From Deltaproteobacteria bacterium (GTDB lineage Bacteria; Desulfobacterota; Binatia; Binatales; Binataceae): a stretch of 9,346 bases of DNA. A model generated the notes under the pieces. The model searched no databases. It saw nothing but the letters and a program-made list of their open reading frames with translations, and was not told where the DNA came from. How positions within the stretch are numbered: the first letter of the stretch is position 1; every line of letters begins with the position of its first letter. The DNA lies in NCBI GenBank assembly GCA_021786815.1, contig JAJYMR010000013.1, positions 1 through 9,346 of the forward strand, given 5' to 3'. Shown piece by piece: positions 8,499-9,346 of the stretch. Position numbers and translations under genes: made by a program.

Positions 8499-9346
8499 TA
8501 CGACTGCGTCTGGCCGCATTGACGGTAACAATGTTCGTCGCGATGGGAGCAGCGGGGTGCCAGGGTCAATCGGCTGCCGCACCGGCGCCCGCGCCGCGCC
8601 TCACGACGCAGCTGATCCGCCGGCCCGGCCATCCGCCATTGCTCGCGATCAAACCCTCGCAGATTCCGGGAATGTCTTTCACCGAGGTAAGGAAAGTCGC
8701 GCTTCCCGACGTGCTCGTGGCCAACGGCGTGGTCACCTTCGACACCCGCCGGGTCGCGAAGATCGTGGCGCGCGTCTCCGGCCGCATCGAAGCCTCGCCG
8801 ATTGCGGTCTGGGACCGCGTGCGCCAGGGCGAGAAGATCGTCCAGCTATACAGCCCTGACTTCATGACCGCTGAGGCGGAATATCTGCAGTCGCTCAGCA
8901 CCGCCAGTCTGAGCAAGGCGCCGCAGATGGCCGGTACAGGCAATCTTGCCAAGGCGATGGTCACGGCGGCGAAAACCAAGCTCGAACTTCTTGGGATGGA
9001 CGACACGGACATCCTCAAGCTCCAGACGCCGCAGCCGAGGGTCTGGATCCGCTCGCCAATCAGCGGCACCGTCATCAAGAACAAGGCGGTGATCGGCTCG
9101 CAGGTGAATCCGGGCGACGTGCTCTTTGTCGTCGGCACGCTCAACGAGGTCTGGGTTACGGCGCAGGTGTACGAGGACGACCTGGCGCGAGTGCACGAAG
9201 GACAGGAGCTTCAAGCCGTAACCACGGCTTTTCCCAACCAGGTGTTCCGCGGGACAATCACCCGCATCAGCCCGGATATCGACCCGCAGACGCACACGGC
9301 CGCGGTTCGCTGCGACGTGCACAACGAGGGCCTTGAGCTTAAGCCC
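8495..9346 (+). CDS. CusB-type RND efflux periplasmic adaptor lipoprotein (3' end missing)
   Basis: Membrane-fusion protein that would bridge an inner-membrane RND pump and the TolC-type channel encoded just upstream. I translated from GTG at 8495; 284 codons are open to the edge, against about 400 for whole relatives. The GTG shares GTGA with the channel's stop (8495-8498), a 4-base overlap typical of coupled translation. A signal peptide ends at a lipobox, AAGC (C22), so it is probably a lipoprotein, followed by an Ala/Pro linker. Typical CusB features follow: first lipoyl half with ARVSGRIEAS (92-101) and VRQGEKIVQLYSPDF (109-123), a helical hairpin (about 124-175), second lipoyl half WIRSPISGTV (184-193), and the start of the beta-barrel with VWVTAQVYEDDL. 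I see no His- or Met-rich metal-binding extension in the visible part. A CusA/CzcA-like pump gene is expected downstream. Confidence 0.93.
   Translation, partial: MIRLRLAALTVTMFVAMGAAGCQGQSAAAPAPAPRLTTQLIRRPGHPPLLAIKPSQIPGMSFTEVRKVALPDVLVANGVVTFDTRRVAKIVARVSGRIEASPIAVWDRVRQGEKIVQLYSPDFMTAEAEYLQSLSTASLSKAPQMAGTGNLAKAMVTAAKTKLELLGMDDTDILKLQTPQPRVWIRSPISGTVIKNKAVIGSQVNPGDVLFVVGTLNEVWVTAQVYEDDLARVHEGQELQAVTTAFPNQVFRGTITRISPDIDPQTHTAAVRCDVHNEGLELKP

Noticed and set aside
8566..9144. Open frame of 192 codons on the minus strand
   Set aside because: Antisense to the CusB-like adaptor, which has a complete set of family motifs over the same bases.

Overview
The window is GC-rich and tightly packed. 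It looks like a chromosomal segment from an aerobic Gram-negative bacterium: there is an outer-membrane TolC-type channel, two predicted lipoproteins, periplasmic redox proteins, a CO-dehydrogenase-like molybdenum hydroxylase and a bacterial ClpB. The lineage cannot be fixed from sequence alone. An uncultivated, deep-branching proteobacterium-like group would fit, but that is only an impression. I see no insertion sequences, phage genes, CRISPR arrays, tRNA or rRNA.

Layout. (1) 1-2233, minus strand: a two-gene unit encoding the 2Fe-2S small subunit and the molybdopterin-binding large subunit of a xanthine dehydrogenase/CO dehydrogenase family enzyme. The large subunit runs off the left edge. 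It carries AYRGAGR, the form II motif, not the AYxCSFR of true CO dehydrogenases. (2) 2406-2909, plus strand: a small lipoprotein with a BamE/SmpA-like stretch, divergent from the oxidase unit across about 170 bases. (3) 2910-3190: an intergenic stretch with two hairpins and a weak promoter candidate. (4) 3191-5803, plus strand: complete clpB, ended by a textbook rho-independent terminator. (5) 6024-7039, plus strand: a secreted plastocyanin-type cupredoxin followed 17 bases later by a secreted mono-haem cytochrome c resembling the ActE subunit of Alternative Complex III. (6) 7233-9346, plus strand: a TolC/CzcC-type outer-membrane factor overlapping by 4 bases a CusB-type lipoprotein adaptor, which runs off the right edge. 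An RND pump gene would be expected next.

How the genes may work together. The small and large oxidase subunits form one enzyme, with a FAD subunit expected elsewhere. The cupredoxin and cytochrome c look like a periplasmic electron-transfer pair. The channel and adaptor are two parts of a tripartite efflux pump, probably for metal ions. A type I copper protein and a cytochrome next to a CusCB-like pump is the most thought-provoking arrangement here. The link could be copper handling, or only proximity, because a strong hairpin separates the two pairs. No clearly new system is visible. The long open frames antisense to the oxidase and clpB genes are best explained as GC-rich shadows.
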